A stretch of DNA of 64,000 nucleotides from Zobellia laminariae (GCF_009725995.1 NZ_RCNS01000002.1:1178001-1242000); one strand, 5' to 3'. Shown: positions 16,934 to 25,485, numbered from the stretch's first letter. Translations and numbers: made by a program. Notes: generated by a model from the sequence alone, not told the origin.

Positions 16934-17929
16934 ATGAAAACTATATTATTAAAAAATAGACCTAAAGGAAGACCTTCGGTCTCTGATTTCGAATTTGTAG
17001 AAAATAATTCTCCTTTAGAAATTAAAGATGGTGAGTTGCTTTTGGAAACGGCTTACGTTTCTGTTGATCCTTATTTAAGAGGAAAGATGAACGATACCAA
17101 ATCGTACACACCTCCTTTTGAATTAGACAAACCTGTCCACTCTATGATTGTGGCAAAAGTTATCGCATCTAAGCACAAAAAATATAACAACGGCGACTAC
17201 CTTGCGGGAATGCTTGATTGGAAAACTCAACAGATTTCCGACGGAGAAGGTCTTACAAAAGTTGATAGTGAAAAAGCGCCTTTAAGTAGCTACTTGGGAA
17301 TTTTGGGCTTAACTGGCTTAACTGCTTATTTAGGTCTTACAGAAATTGGAAAACCTAAAAAAGGAGAAACTCTAGTAGTTTCTGGTGCCGCTGGTGCCGT
17401 AGGTAGTGTGGTTGGCCAAATTGGTAAAATACTTGGACTTAGGGTTATAGGTATTGCTGGTAGTGATGAAAAGGTAGAATTGTTAAAATCTAAATTTGGT
17501 TTTGACGAAGGTATCAATTACAATACCACAGAAGATATGAAGGCTGCAATTGCGAAAGCTGCGCCAAACGGAGTTGATATTTATTTTGATAACGTTGGTG
17601 GCCCTATTTCTGATGCGGTGTTGTTCAACATTAACCAATTTGCGCGATTTGTTGTTTGTGGAGCCATTTCGGTTTACAACAATACTGAGCTACCAAAGAG
17701 TGTTAGTGTTCAACCATTTCTAGTTAGAAATAGTGCTTTAATGCAAGGTTTTATCATTTTTAACTATCAGGCAAAATACCCTGAGGCTTTAAAACAACTA
17801 TCAGCTTGGTTGGCTGAAGGTAAGTTAACCTATAGTGAAACCGTTGTTGAAGGATTTGATAATATCCCTCAAGCTTTTATCGATTTATTCGATGGTAAAA
17901 ACAAAGGAAAAATGGTCGTTAAAATTTAA
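16934..17929 (+). CDS. curA: NADP-dependent alkenal/one oxidoreductase (CurA/PTGR-like)
   Basis: 331 aa of the leukotriene B4 12-hydroxydehydrogenase/curcumin reductase branch of MDR enzymes. Features: VSVDPYLRGKMND near residue 50, GILGLTGLTAYLGL, and the Rossmann motif VSGAAGAVGSVVGQIGK, then DIYFDNVGGPISD. These zinc-less enzymes reduce alpha,beta-unsaturated ketones and aldehydes with NADPH. Its place between a nitroreductase gene and a yqhD-like gene supports a detoxification role. Confidence 0.9.
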   Translation: MKTILLKNRPKGRPSVSDFEFVENNSPLEIKDGELLLETAYVSVDPYLRGKMNDTKSYTPPFELDKPVHSMIVAKVIASKHKKYNNGDYLAGMLDWKTQQISDGEGLTKVDSEKAPLSSYLGILGLTGLTAYLGLTEIGKPKKGETLVVSGAAGAVGSVVGQIGKILGLRVIGIAGSDEKVELLKSKFGFDEGINYNTTEDMKAAIAKAAPNGVDIYFDNVGGPISDAVLFNINQFARFVVCGAISVYNNTELPKSVSVQPFLVRNSALMQGFIIFNYQAKYPEALKQLSAWLAEGKLTYSETVVEGFDNIPQAFIDLFDGKNKGKMVVKI

Positions 17930-17957
17930 TGATCAAAACAAAAAAAGAGAAGGAACT

Positions 17958-19118
17958 ATGACGAATTTTGAATTTAAGAATCCTACCAAAATTATATTTG
18001 GGAAAGATACAATCAAGAAAATAACAGAAGAAATACCTTCTGACGCTAAGGTATTAATGCTTTATGGCGGCGGAAGTATCAAAAAGAATGGTGTATACGA
18101 CCAAGTAAAAGCAGCTTTAGCAAATGCTAATGTAGTTGAGTTTGGTGGTATACCTGCCAACCCGGAATATGCTGTTCTTATGGATGCCCTAAAGGTTATC
18201 AAAGAAGAGAATATTACATACCTACTAGCAGTTGGTGGTGGTTCGGTTATTGACGGAACTAAATTTTTATCCGCTGCTGCAGTTTATGAAGGTGATGAAC
18301 CATGGGATTTTGTTCAAAAAAGAGAACCTATTAAAAAAGGGATGCCTTTTGGAACAGTTTTAACCTTACCTGCAACAGGTTCAGAAATGAATTCGGGAAC
18401 GGTTATCTCTAGAAAAGAAACTCAAGAGAAGTTAGCTTTTGGAGGTCCTGCCCTATTCCCACAGTTTTCGGTATTGGATCCACAGGTAATTACCTCTATT
18501 CCAGAAAGACAATTGGTAAACGGTATTACTGATGCATTTACCCATGTTCTTGAACAATACATGACATACCCTGCAGGCGGACTTTTACAAGATCGTTTTG
18601 CTGAAGGTATTTTGCAGACCCTTATTGAGATTGCTCCTAGAGTAATTAAAGACCCTAGTGATTATGAGGCTGCAGCCAACTTTATGTGGAGCTGTACTAT
18701 GGCACTAAACGGACTTATTCAACAAGGTGTTCCTGGAGATTGGGCTGTACACATGATGGGCCACGAGCTTACAGCAATGTACGGAATTGATCACGCTAGA
18801 ACTTTAGCTGTTGTAGCACCAAGTCACTACAAATATAACTTTGAAGCTAAGAAAGAAAAATTGGCTCAATATGGCGAACGTGTCTGGAACATTACCGAAG
18901 GTAGTGTTGATGATAAAGCGTATGCTGCTATTGAAAGAACTGAAGCTTTCTTTAAGGAGTTAGGTATTGATACCAAACTTTCTGATTACACTTCTGATTA
19001 TGAAGGTACCGCAGAAAAAATTGCACAACGTTTTACCGATCGTGGTTGGAAAGGTCTTGGCGAGCGCCAAGCTTTAACTCCTCAGGATGCTGAGAAGATT
19101 GTGAAAATGGCATATTAA
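17958..19118 (+). CDS. yqhD: Iron-containing alcohol dehydrogenase, YqhD-like
   Basis: 386 aa from the ATG at 17958, which has a purine-rich AGAGAAGGA upstream; the reading frame is open further into the preceding gene but the extension does not belong to the family. Motifs: GGGSVIDGTKF (NADPH), DAFTHVLEQ and GHELTAMYGIDHA with the metal-binding Asp and His residues. YqhD-type enzymes reduce a broad range of aldehydes such as methylglyoxal and acrolein with NADPH. Fourth gene of the TetR operon. Confidence 0.92.
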   Translation: MTNFEFKNPTKIIFGKDTIKKITEEIPSDAKVLMLYGGGSIKKNGVYDQVKAALANANVVEFGGIPANPEYAVLMDALKVIKEENITYLLAVGGGSVIDGTKFLSAAAVYEGDEPWDFVQKREPIKKGMPFGTVLTLPATGSEMNSGTVISRKETQEKLAFGGPALFPQFSVLDPQVITSIPERQLVNGITDAFTHVLEQYMTYPAGGLLQDRFAEGILQTLIEIAPRVIKDPSDYEAAANFMWSCTMALNGLIQQGVPGDWAVHMMGHELTAMYGIDHARTLAVVAPSHYKYNFEAKKEKLAQYGERVWNITEGSVDDKAYAAIERTEAFFKELGIDTKLSDYTSDYEGTAEKIAQRFTDRGWKGLGERQALTPQDAEKIVKMAY

Positions 19119-19140
19119 TAATAATTTAAAAACTTAAAAG

Positions 19141-19818
19141 ATGAAAATATTATTCGTTTTAACCTCTCATGATAAATTGGGAGATACAGGTAAAAAAACT
19201 GGATTTTGGGTAGAAGAATTCGCTAATCCATATTATACATTATTGGACAAAGGTGCTGATATTACTTTGGCAACTCCAAAAGGTGGCGCTGCCCCAATAG
19301 ACCCTAGTAGTAACACTCCAGATGCAAGTACTGCAGATACAGAGCGTTTTGAAAAAGATGCTGTAGCGCAGGAAAAAATCAAAAACACCAAAGTATTGGC
19401 CGATATGAATGCTGATGATTTTGATGCGGTTTTCTATCCTGGTGGTCACGGGCCATTATGGGATTTAGCAACTGATGCCAATTCTATAGCATTGATTGAA
19501 AAATTCAATGAACAGAAAAAACCTATTGCTTTTGTATGTCACGCTCCTGCTGCTTTAAAAAGCGTAAAAGGACAAGACGGAGAATTCTTGGTGAAAGGTA
19601 AAAAAGTAACCGGATTTACAAATACAGAAGAAGATGCAGTTCAACTTACAGATGTTGTTCCTTTCTTAGTTGAGAATGCATTGAAAGAAAATGGAGGTAT
19701 TTACTCCAAAGGTGAAGATTGGGCTGCCTACGCGTTACAAGATGGCAACTTAATTACAGGGCAAAATCCTGCATCATCAGAATTAGTAGCCGAGAAACTT
19801 TTGGCTAGTTTAAACTAA
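19141..19818 (+). CDS. DJ-1/PfpI family protein (Hsp31-like, type 1 glutamine amidotransferase domain)
   Basis: 225 aa. The nucleophile elbow AFVCHAPAAL holds the conserved Cys near residue 137, with PGGHGPLWDL upstream and SKGEDWAAYALQDGNLITGQNPAS near the C terminus. Size and motifs fit the Hsp31-like glyoxalase III/deglycase group, which converts methylglyoxal to lactate. Last gene of the TetR operon; a strong terminator follows 23 bp after the stop. Confidence 0.9.
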   Translation: MKILFVLTSHDKLGDTGKKTGFWVEEFANPYYTLLDKGADITLATPKGGAAPIDPSSNTPDASTADTERFEKDAVAQEKIKNTKVLADMNADDFDAVFYPGGHGPLWDLATDANSIALIEKFNEQKKPIAFVCHAPAALKSVKGQDGEFLVKGKKVTGFTNTEEDAVQLTDVVPFLVENALKENGGIYSKGEDWAAYALQDGNLITGQNPASSELVAEKLLASLN

Positions 19819-19841
19819 TTGCATATCCCCCAATTAGTAAG

Positions 19842-19874
19842 AAAGCTTACCGGTTTCCGGTAAGCTTTTTTTGT
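19842..19874 (+). terminator. Strong intrinsic terminator
   Basis: A perfect 12-bp stem (AAAGCTTACCGG / CCGGTAAGCTTT) with a TTT loop, followed by a T-rich tract. It ends the TetR operon and may also serve the convergent RidA gene. Confidence 0.9.
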
Positions 19875-19905
19875 TTTATATCTTCCTTATGGAGCTCTTC
19901 CAGCC

Positions 19906-20370
19906 CTACTTAACTACAGTCGCTTCCAATTCAATTTTCAGAGTTTCAAATAAACCTTTCACTTCTATGACCGTACTGGCTTGTTGCACGTTATTCTCCT
20001 TTGTCCAATTTTGAAACACATCAAAGCAGCTAAAAAATTCTTCGGTAGATGTCGTGAAAACGTTTAACCTCACTATATTTCTACATTCGTAACCGGCTTC
20101 TTCTATAACCTTTTCAAGATTTTCAATAGCCTTTATCAACTGCGGCTTCATATCCTCCGTGCTAGATTTTCCATCTGCATCAATTGCGGTCTGGCCAGAT
20201 ATATAAAGGGTTCCTTCTGTATTGGTCACTTCAACAGCTTGTACATAACTCCTTTCGTTTTGCCATTTCCATGGGTTAACTATTCTTTTTTCCATTTGAT
20301 TTTGATGTTGTGCGGATACCGACGTAACGGTCACTAACGCGATTACTAAAATTCCTTTTTTATAAGTCAA
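19906..20370 (-). CDS. RidA family protein with apparent signal peptide
   Basis: 154 aa if translation begins at the TTG at 20370; no ATG is available upstream in frame. The first 20 residues (two Lys, then GILVIALVTVTSVSA followed by Q) look like a genuine signal peptide. The conserved RidA part starts at residue 26 with MEKRIVNPWKW, so an ATG at 20295 giving a 129-aa cytoplasmic protein is the alternative. RidA features include LYISGQTAID, MKPQLIKAIENLEKVIEEAGY and RLNVFTT. The usual catalytic Arg region near the C terminus reads ASTVIEVKGL, so imine deaminase activity of the classic type is doubtful. Located downstream of a Crp/Fnr gene. Confidence 0.8.
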   Translation of the reverse strand: MTYKKGILVIALVTVTSVSAQHQNQMEKRIVNPWKWQNERSYVQAVEVTNTEGTLYISGQTAIDADGKSSTEDMKPQLIKAIENLEKVIEEAGYECRNIVRLNVFTTSTEEFFSCFDVFQNWTKENNVQQASTVIEVKGLFETLKIELEATVVK

Positions 20371-20460
20371 CCAATCAATTATTAGGTGTCTTACAAAGAT
20401 TTGAACTTTGGTACTCTCTATTGTGTGACAAACATCACAATTATGAAAAAAGTAAACTAC

Positions 20461-20494
20461 CTCGGGGCATTTAATCTCGATTATCGAGTAAAAT
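20461..20494. repeat. Palindromic intergenic repeat, copy 1
   Basis: 34 bp that match the sequence at 22433-22466 with 30 identical positions, including a 25-bp identical block. The core CTCGATTATCGAG is a 6-bp inverted repeat around one base. It ends 3 bp before the stop codon of the Crp/Fnr gene. Confidence 0.75.
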
Positions 20495-20496
20495 AT

Positions 20497-21060
20497 TTAA
20501 TGGGAAAGCCTACTGAGTGTTTCCCGGGATACGCCCAAGTAGGAAGCCAAAAGCATTTTAGGAACTCGTTGAAATAGTATTGGATATTGCTCCAACAGTT
20601 GTTCATACCTTTCTTTAGCACTTGAAGTTAAAAAAGATAATATTCTTCTTTGAGAAGCTATATGACCCGCGTTGGATTTCTTCAAAAAGAAGTATTCCAT
20701 TTTAGGAAAGTCAGCGGCCAGTTTGTTATAATTATCTAAACTAATACTAAGCACATGAGTTTCCTCAATACATTGCAATGACATCTGAGCCTTTGATTGG
20801 GTAAAAAAAGCGGCAAAATCACTTTCCCACCAATTTTCCATAGCAAAGGAAGCTATATGCTCCTTTCCATCTGCATCATCATAAACCAATTTTAAAAGTC
20901 CGGAGATTACATAGTAGCAGTGGTTTACAGATTCTCCTTTTTGAATGAGAAAATCATTCTTGCCAAAAGCTTCTTTTGAGAAATGAGACAGGACAAAGGT
21001 ATATTCATCATCACTTAAAGCAACTACTTCCTCTATATGTTTTCTAAGCTGATTACTCAT
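20497..21060 (-). CDS. Crp/Fnr family transcriptional regulator
   Basis: 187 aa. N-terminal cyclic-nucleotide-binding fold (about residues 10-125) with KNDFLIQKGESVNHCYYVISGLLKLVY, then a short C-terminal HTH (FQRVPKMLLASYLGVSRETLSRLSH). It lacks Fnr-type Cys clusters and shows no full cAMP-binding RS motif. The C terminus ends right after the recognition helix, which is shorter than usual for Crp but common in Bacteroidota members. It lies upstream of the RidA gene on the same strand. Confidence 0.88.
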   Translation of the reverse strand: MSNQLRKHIEEVVALSDDEYTFVLSHFSKEAFGKNDFLIQKGESVNHCYYVISGLLKLVYDDADGKEHIASFAMENWWESDFAAFFTQSKAQMSLQCIEETHVLSISLDNYNKLAADFPKMEYFFLKKSNAGHIASQRRILSFLTSSAKERYEQLLEQYPILFQRVPKMLLASYLGVSRETLSRLSH

Positions 21061-21373
21061 TTAATGATTTTTTGTGCTATCCTTTTTTTGAACTGAAAAT
21101 TTACGAACTTTTATAAATAGATTTCTGTAAATAAGACCACCAAAAAATATGAAGTCTCTAGAAGTTCTATTCAATACTGGATAAATACATTTTGCTTGCT
21201 CTATTTTTTTTGAATCATATAACAATAATGATTAAGGAAAACTGTTTTCAACTAACGTCATCACCAGTTATATTCAAGGAGAAAGACTTTTAGTTGGCAA
21301 AATTACATTTGTATTTCTCGTTGCCTTATTAATAATTACCACATATTCATTGTAGTACATAAAACCCATAATC
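21061..21373. other. 313-bp intergenic region with one promoter element
   Basis: Divergent gap between the Crp/Fnr gene and the lipoprotein gene at 21374. Apart from the -7 element at 21304-21311 I see no ORF or stable hairpin. Confidence 0.5.
21304..21311 (+). promoter_or_regulatory. -7 promoter element (TACATTTG)
   Basis: Exact TAnnTTTG match 62 bp upstream of the lipoprotein ATG at 21374. Confidence 0.55.
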
Positions 21374-22372
21374 ATGATAAATTTACTTAACCTAAAACGT
21401 CTTTTTATTGTACCAATAGTAATACTTTCTACTTCTTGTTCTTCGGAGTCAGATACTATTCTACCTGATGAGAGTGAATCAAATGAACTATCTAGTGAAT
21501 CAGTTGAACTGTCTAGTGCAGAGAATATTCAGATTTTTCCATCAAATCACCCATTAAATAAAGAGGTTACCAATAGCCCTGTAGATTTACATTCAAATAT
21601 CATACTAGAAAATATAGGTTTAAATTCTGGGCTTTTTGCTGATTTTGGTAGCGGTCTATACAATGATGCTCCCATTGGTATACCTTATACCGTAGTTGAT
21701 GGTGGCCAACAAAATGTGCCTATTACTTTTAATGAAAACGGTTATCCTTCAGAAAGTGATAAGGGGCCTTTTCCTATTCCCCTAGATGCACCAATTGAAG
21801 GTAATGGAAAAGGAGATAGTCATGTTATTTCTGTAGATGTAGAAAACGGTATGTTGTATGAATTATTCAATTCAAAACAAGTCGGTACTGGTTTTGAAGT
21901 TTCAAGTGCAGCTGTATTTGATTTAAATGAAAATACCTTTAGGCCAGATGGATGGACATCAGCAGATGCGGCGGGTTTACCAATTTTCCCTTTATTGGTT
22001 AGGTATAGTGAAATTGAAAAAGGAGAAATAGACCATCCCATTAGGTTTACCATTCCTAGATCTAAAATTTATGAGGGGTATATACATCCGGCACGTCATT
22101 TAGTTTCTGGCAATACAAATGATCAATTATTACCTTTTGGAGCAGTCTTAAGACTTAAATCGACATTTGATACCAGTGATTTTTCTGAAACAAATAAAAT
22201 AATTCTCCAAGCTATGAAAAAATACGGGTTGATATTGGCAGATGTCGGGTCAAACATGTTCATATCCGGTGCACCAGATGACAACTGGGATAATGACGAC
22301 CTGAGAGCATTAAGAAATGTTACCCTAAACAATTTTGAAGTCATTCAAATGGGAGAAATAACAACGAAGTAA
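21374..22372 (+). CDS. Lipoprotein of unknown function
   Basis: 332 aa. A lipobox (VILSTSC, Cys22) predicts membrane anchoring after a 21-residue signal. An acidic Ser/Glu linker follows (residues 23-55). The body holds motifs that I recall from an uncharacterised secreted family in soil bacteria: HVISVDVENGMLYELF, FRPDGWTSADAAGLPIFPLLVRY, IHPARH, and KKYGLILADVGSNMFISGAPDDNWDN. The strong conservation of the Ala-Asp-Ala-Ala-Gly and Ser-Gly-Ala-Pro blocks suggests an enzyme or binding fold, but no function is known to me. A single-gene unit between a promoter and a convergent terminator. Confidence 0.7.
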   Translation: MINLLNLKRLFIVPIVILSTSCSSESDTILPDESESNELSSESVELSSAENIQIFPSNHPLNKEVTNSPVDLHSNIILENIGLNSGLFADFGSGLYNDAPIGIPYTVVDGGQQNVPITFNENGYPSESDKGPFPIPLDAPIEGNGKGDSHVISVDVENGMLYELFNSKQVGTGFEVSSAAVFDLNENTFRPDGWTSADAAGLPIFPLLVRYSEIEKGEIDHPIRFTIPRSKIYEGYIHPARHLVSGNTNDQLLPFGAVLRLKSTFDTSDFSETNKIILQAMKKYGLILADVGSNMFISGAPDDNWDNDDLRALRNVTLNNFEVIQMGEITTK

Positions 22373-22432
22373 ACTACTTTTAGGCAAGCCCACGAGGCAT
22401 TAAAAAGAATACACTTTGATTTCGAGGCAAAC

Positions 22433-22466
22433 CTTGGAGTATTTAATCTCGATTATCGAGTAAAAC
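22433..22466. repeat. Palindromic intergenic repeat, copy 2
   Basis: Second copy of the repeat at 20461-20494, including the 13-bp core CTCGATTATCGAG. Here it lies in the 3' region between convergent genes. Just before it, GAGGCATTAAA at 22394-22404 and CGAGGCAAACC at 22423-22433 look like decayed fragments of the same element. Confidence 0.75.
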
Positions 22467-22483
22467 TTTGGAGTGTTTACAAT

Positions 22484-22518
22484 TAAACCACCTTACACTA
22501 GAAATGTAAGGTGGTTTA
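22484..22518. terminator. Bidirectional intrinsic terminator
   Basis: A perfect 14-bp stem (TAAACCACCTTACA and its complement) with a 7-nt loop, placed between the convergent lipoprotein and PhzF genes, with AT-rich tails on both sides. Confidence 0.85.
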
Positions 22519-22521
22519 TTA

Positions 22522-23406
22522 TTAAATATGAATCTCTATTTCACGTTGAAGCAACCCTACTCCACCAGCCATCAAACCCATTATCTTGTCTTTTTCAATC
22601 TGTAGATTTACGACAATTAAGCTGGGTGAAGGTACTTTCATATATTTACCTTGTTGGATTTTAAAACTGCGCTGCTCCATTTTCAAAACGTCAAACAGAT
22701 AACTGGCAAGCGGTCCTGCAGCCATTCCTGTTCCTGCTTCTTCTTCAATTCCATAACTGGGTGCGAACATTCTTGACGTAGCATCGTATGCTGTACTTTC
22801 TGTGTCGGTAGAAAACACGTAATACCCAATCAAATCAAATTCTCTGCTGACTTCGGCTATAAGATTTAAATCTGGGACTATGCTTTTTAGTATCTCTTTG
22901 CTCCTTACCGGAATTAGTATAAACGAGTTTCCCGTGTTCACTAATTGTATTGGCGCATTCGGCAAGAGGTCAGCTTTACTTAATCCTAGGGATTTTAAAA
23001 TAGCACCTTCCCTATGACTAACGTCTGTATGTTTTGGAGCCAATTGTTCCATAAAAGCTAGGTCTCCAATCAGCTCTATTTTTCGTTTTCCATCAATGGT
23101 TTCTTTGGAAGAACTACTGCTCTTTAACGCGCCTATCTGTTTTAAATAGGAAAACGTAGCTACTGTGGCATGTCCGCAATGGGCTATTTGTTTGTTAGGC
23201 GTAAAGAAGTCTAACTTAAAATCTTCTGTTATAGATTTTGAAACGAATGCGGTTTCGGACAAACCTACTTTTCTAGCTATTTCCAACTTGTTTTCTGCTG
23301 TAAGCGCATCGGCATTAAGCACTACTCCTGCCGGGTTTCCTCCTTTTCCATTTTCGGCAAAGGCATTAAGAATCTGTACGGTTATTTTCTTTTTTGAAGT
23401 CTCCAT
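22522..23406 (-). CDS. PhzF family isomerase
   Basis: 294 aa with the diaminopimelate-epimerase-like fold of PhzF proteins: VQILNAFAENGKGGNPAGVVL at the N terminus, KVGLSETAFVSKS, CGHATVATFSYL and EEEAGTGMAAGPLASYL. The conserved catalytic Glu (LSETAF) is present. No phenazine genes are nearby, so a general isomerase or hydrolase role is more likely. A monocistronic unit or co-transcribed with the sigma-factor gene 56 bp upstream. Confidence 0.9.
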   Translation of the reverse strand: METSKKKITVQILNAFAENGKGGNPAGVVLNADALTAENKLEIARKVGLSETAFVSKSITEDFKLDFFTPNKQIAHCGHATVATFSYLKQIGALKSSSSSKETIDGKRKIELIGDLAFMEQLAPKHTDVSHREGAILKSLGLSKADLLPNAPIQLVNTGNSFILIPVRSKEILKSIVPDLNLIAEVSREFDLIGYYVFSTDTESTAYDATSRMFAPSYGIEEEAGTGMAAGPLASYLFDVLKMEQRSFKIQQGKYMKVPSPSLIVVNLQIEKDKIMGLMAGGVGLLQREIEIHI

Positions 23407-23462
23407 TGTATCTATGTATTGGGTTACAACTTATAGACGTAATGAAATGGAAAAAGACGTAG

Positions 23463-23999
23463 CTAATCTTCGTCATTTTCAAAATCGATTATTTTTCCAG
23501 AACTATCGGAATCAACATTGGGGCAGTCCAAAATATTATCTTTCAAAATTTCCCGTGCTTTTTGAACTCTGGATTTTGTGCCCGAATAAGAGATTTTTAG
23601 ATGTTGAGCAAGTTCCTTTTGAGAATAGTTTTTAAAAGAGGTCAAAACAATTGCTTCCTTATGTTCCGCAGAAAGACTATTTATTTTTGAATTGATGCAG
23701 TTGGTTAAATTCGCATATTCAAAATTGTTACTTTCTGTTTCAGGAATATCTAAATCACCTATGGCTACATTTTGATTTTTCGCTTTGCGGAAGTGATCAA
23801 TGATGGTATTTCTTGTAATTTGATACACCCATGAGGTAATCTTAGAAGTGTGTTTAAGCTGATGGATATTTGTTTGAATCTTGATAAAAACCTCTTGATG
23901 AATATCTTTAGCTAGATGCTCATCCTTAATCTTCCCTGAAATAAACTTATAAAGTTCTTCATTGAGGTCTTCCCAAATGATATTGATTTCAGTTTTCAA
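23463..23999 (-). CDS. sigZ: RNA polymerase sigma factor, SigZ-like (ECF)
   Basis: 178 aa with sigma-70 region 2 (DEHLAKDIHQEVFIKIQTN, SWVYQITRNTIIDHFRK) and region 4 (LSAEHKEAIVLTSFKNYSQKELAQHLKISYSGTKSRVQKARE). Start is a TTG at 23999; no upstream ATG fits. The C-terminal Asp/Ser/Glu-rich tail with a CPN stretch matches SigZ-type factors. No anti-sigma gene is recognisable nearby; regulation is unknown. Confidence 0.85.
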   Translation of the reverse strand: MKTEINIIWEDLNEELYKFISGKIKDEHLAKDIHQEVFIKIQTNIHQLKHTSKITSWVYQITRNTIIDHFRKAKNQNVAIGDLDIPETESNNFEYANLTNCINSKINSLSAEHKEAIVLTSFKNYSQKELAQHLKISYSGTKSRVQKAREILKDNILDCPNVDSDSSGKIIDFENDED

Positions 24000-24038
24000 G
24001 ATTTTGGTTTTTTAACCGGACGCAAGTAGTAACTTCCG

Positions 24039-24839
24039 TTATTCCGTATAATTTACACTTTTCAAAATAAAGTCTACTATGGGCGTAGGATCCTCCAAAC
24101 TATGAGGATGGTGACCCACTCCTTCTTTACCGATAAGTTCTATGGTGCCTCCCGCTTTTTCAAAGTTTTCTTTGAGTAATTCCGTGTTTTCTTCAAAAGG
24201 AACAACTACATCCGTATCGCCATAAACGTGAATTACAGGAATACCTGCTTTTGCAACTTTTACACTTGTATTAACAGGTATCCCCTCAAAGCTTTTGACC
24301 GAAACGGAGTCCAACCCATAAGCCGCTAAACAAAGTTCCCAAGCTTTGGGATTTCCCACTCCGCTGAACATTCCACCTGGCCAACTCTTAATATCACATA
24401 CGGGCGCATCGGCATAAATACTGAAAACCTTATCAGTATTTTGTGACGCCCAATTATAAATAATCAATCCGCCACGGCTCAATCCTTCTAATACCACTTT
24501 CTGATTAAGTCCGTATTCCGAAACACAAAATTTATAAAAATCATTCCATAGCTGCACCGCTTCATTGTTCCCGAATAAGTTGGCAACGTCTACATACAAC
24601 ACATGAAAACCTTTTTCCAAAAGAGCTTTATCTACTTGTGGCTCAGCACCCCAAAAGCGAGCTCTCCAAATCCAATAGTTATTGGAGTTCGCTTTGTTCG
24701 GAAAAACCACCTTGGCCTCATGCCCTTGAAAAGCAAATTCTTTTACCTCGTATTCCGAAAAAACGGAATCCTGTGCAAAGGCAGAAATAGAAATAAAAAG
24801 GGTGAACAAAATGAGGATATGGTTTGCGCTTTGTTTCAT
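24039..24839 (-). CDS. Alpha/beta hydrolase with signal peptide
   Basis: 266 aa from the ATG at 24839, which opens a signal peptide (QSANHILILFTLFISISAFAQ); an upstream ATG at 24926 would add 29 residues and overlap the GNAT gene. The hydrolase fold shows the nucleophile elbow GLSRGG, the acid region HVYGDTDVVVPF, and the His in GVGHHPH. An exported esterase, peptidase or carbohydrate esterase is likely. 50 bp downstream of the GNAT gene. Confidence 0.85.
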   Translation of the reverse strand: MKQSANHILILFTLFISISAFAQDSVFSEYEVKEFAFQGHEAKVVFPNKANSNNYWIWRARFWGAEPQVDKALLEKGFHVLYVDVANLFGNNEAVQLWNDFYKFCVSEYGLNQKVVLEGLSRGGLIIYNWASQNTDKVFSIYADAPVCDIKSWPGGMFSGVGNPKAWELCLAAYGLDSVSVKSFEGIPVNTSVKVAKAGIPVIHVYGDTDVVVPFEENTELLKENFEKAGGTIELIGKEGVGHHPHSLEDPTPIVDFILKSVNYTE

Positions 24840-24888
24840 TTGGTTTCGTTTGATAAATATATCTACCGGTATATAGATCTCTTTTGTT

Positions 24889-25401
24889 TTACCTAAAATC
24901 GATTTCAAAAAAGCACACATCTGCATTATGATAGTGAGATGGCAAATCTGAAGTATTTTTTAATTTCTTCATTCCCAAGAAATCAAAACCACAACTTTTA
25001 TAATGATTGATCAGTTTATCATTCTTGCCACAGGTATCCATTCTAACGTACTGTTTGTTCTCCTTTGCGGCGATGTCTTTAGACCAAGCTACAATGGCTT
25101 GTACAAAATTCTTTCCCCTAAACTCAGGATTGGTGGCTATACGGTGGATGTAGATAGATGAATCATTGTCTTTCTCTTCCCAGATTTGTGGATCACTATA
25201 GGTTATGGCCCAAACACAAGCTATTTTATCGTCAATTAACAGCTTAAATTGTCGGTTTTCAAGAACTTCCGTTGTTATGAATTCTTTGTCAAATTCAGGC
25301 CATTGGTTATCAGAGAATTTTACTTTTTGAAAATCCGTAGCTAATTTATACAGCCTAAATATTTCAGGAATATCATTCAGAGTGCTTGTGGTTATTTTCA
25401 T
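24889..25401 (-). CDS. GNAT family N-acetyltransferase
   Basis: 170 aa with the acetyl-CoA-binding region IHRIATNPEFRGKNFVQAIVAWSKDIA (Q/R-x-x-G-x variant R-G-K-N-F) and a C-terminal NKLINHYKSCGFDFLG block typical of GNAT enzymes. Substrate unknown. It precedes the hydrolase gene on the same strand. Confidence 0.85.
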   Translation of the reverse strand: MKITTSTLNDIPEIFRLYKLATDFQKVKFSDNQWPEFDKEFITTEVLENRQFKLLIDDKIACVWAITYSDPQIWEEKDNDSSIYIHRIATNPEFRGKNFVQAIVAWSKDIAAKENKQYVRMDTCGKNDKLINHYKSCGFDFLGMKKLKNTSDLPSHYHNADVCFFEIDFR

Positions 25402-25485
25402 ATTTGAATGGGATTTTGGCTTACAGGATGTATGAAGATGTTAACTTTTAGCAGTGAGTCTTTCCCTATTATTTCAAACCATTTT

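Noticed and set aside
17835..17957. 41-codon N-terminal extension of the YqhD-like protein into the CurA-like gene
   Set aside because: The extension is out of frame with and inside the upstream gene and is not part of the family; the ATG at 17958 is preceded by a purine-rich stretch.
22522..23406. Phenazine biosynthesis locus suggested by PhzF
   Set aside because: No other phz genes are nearby; PhzF-like proteins are widespread without phenazine production.
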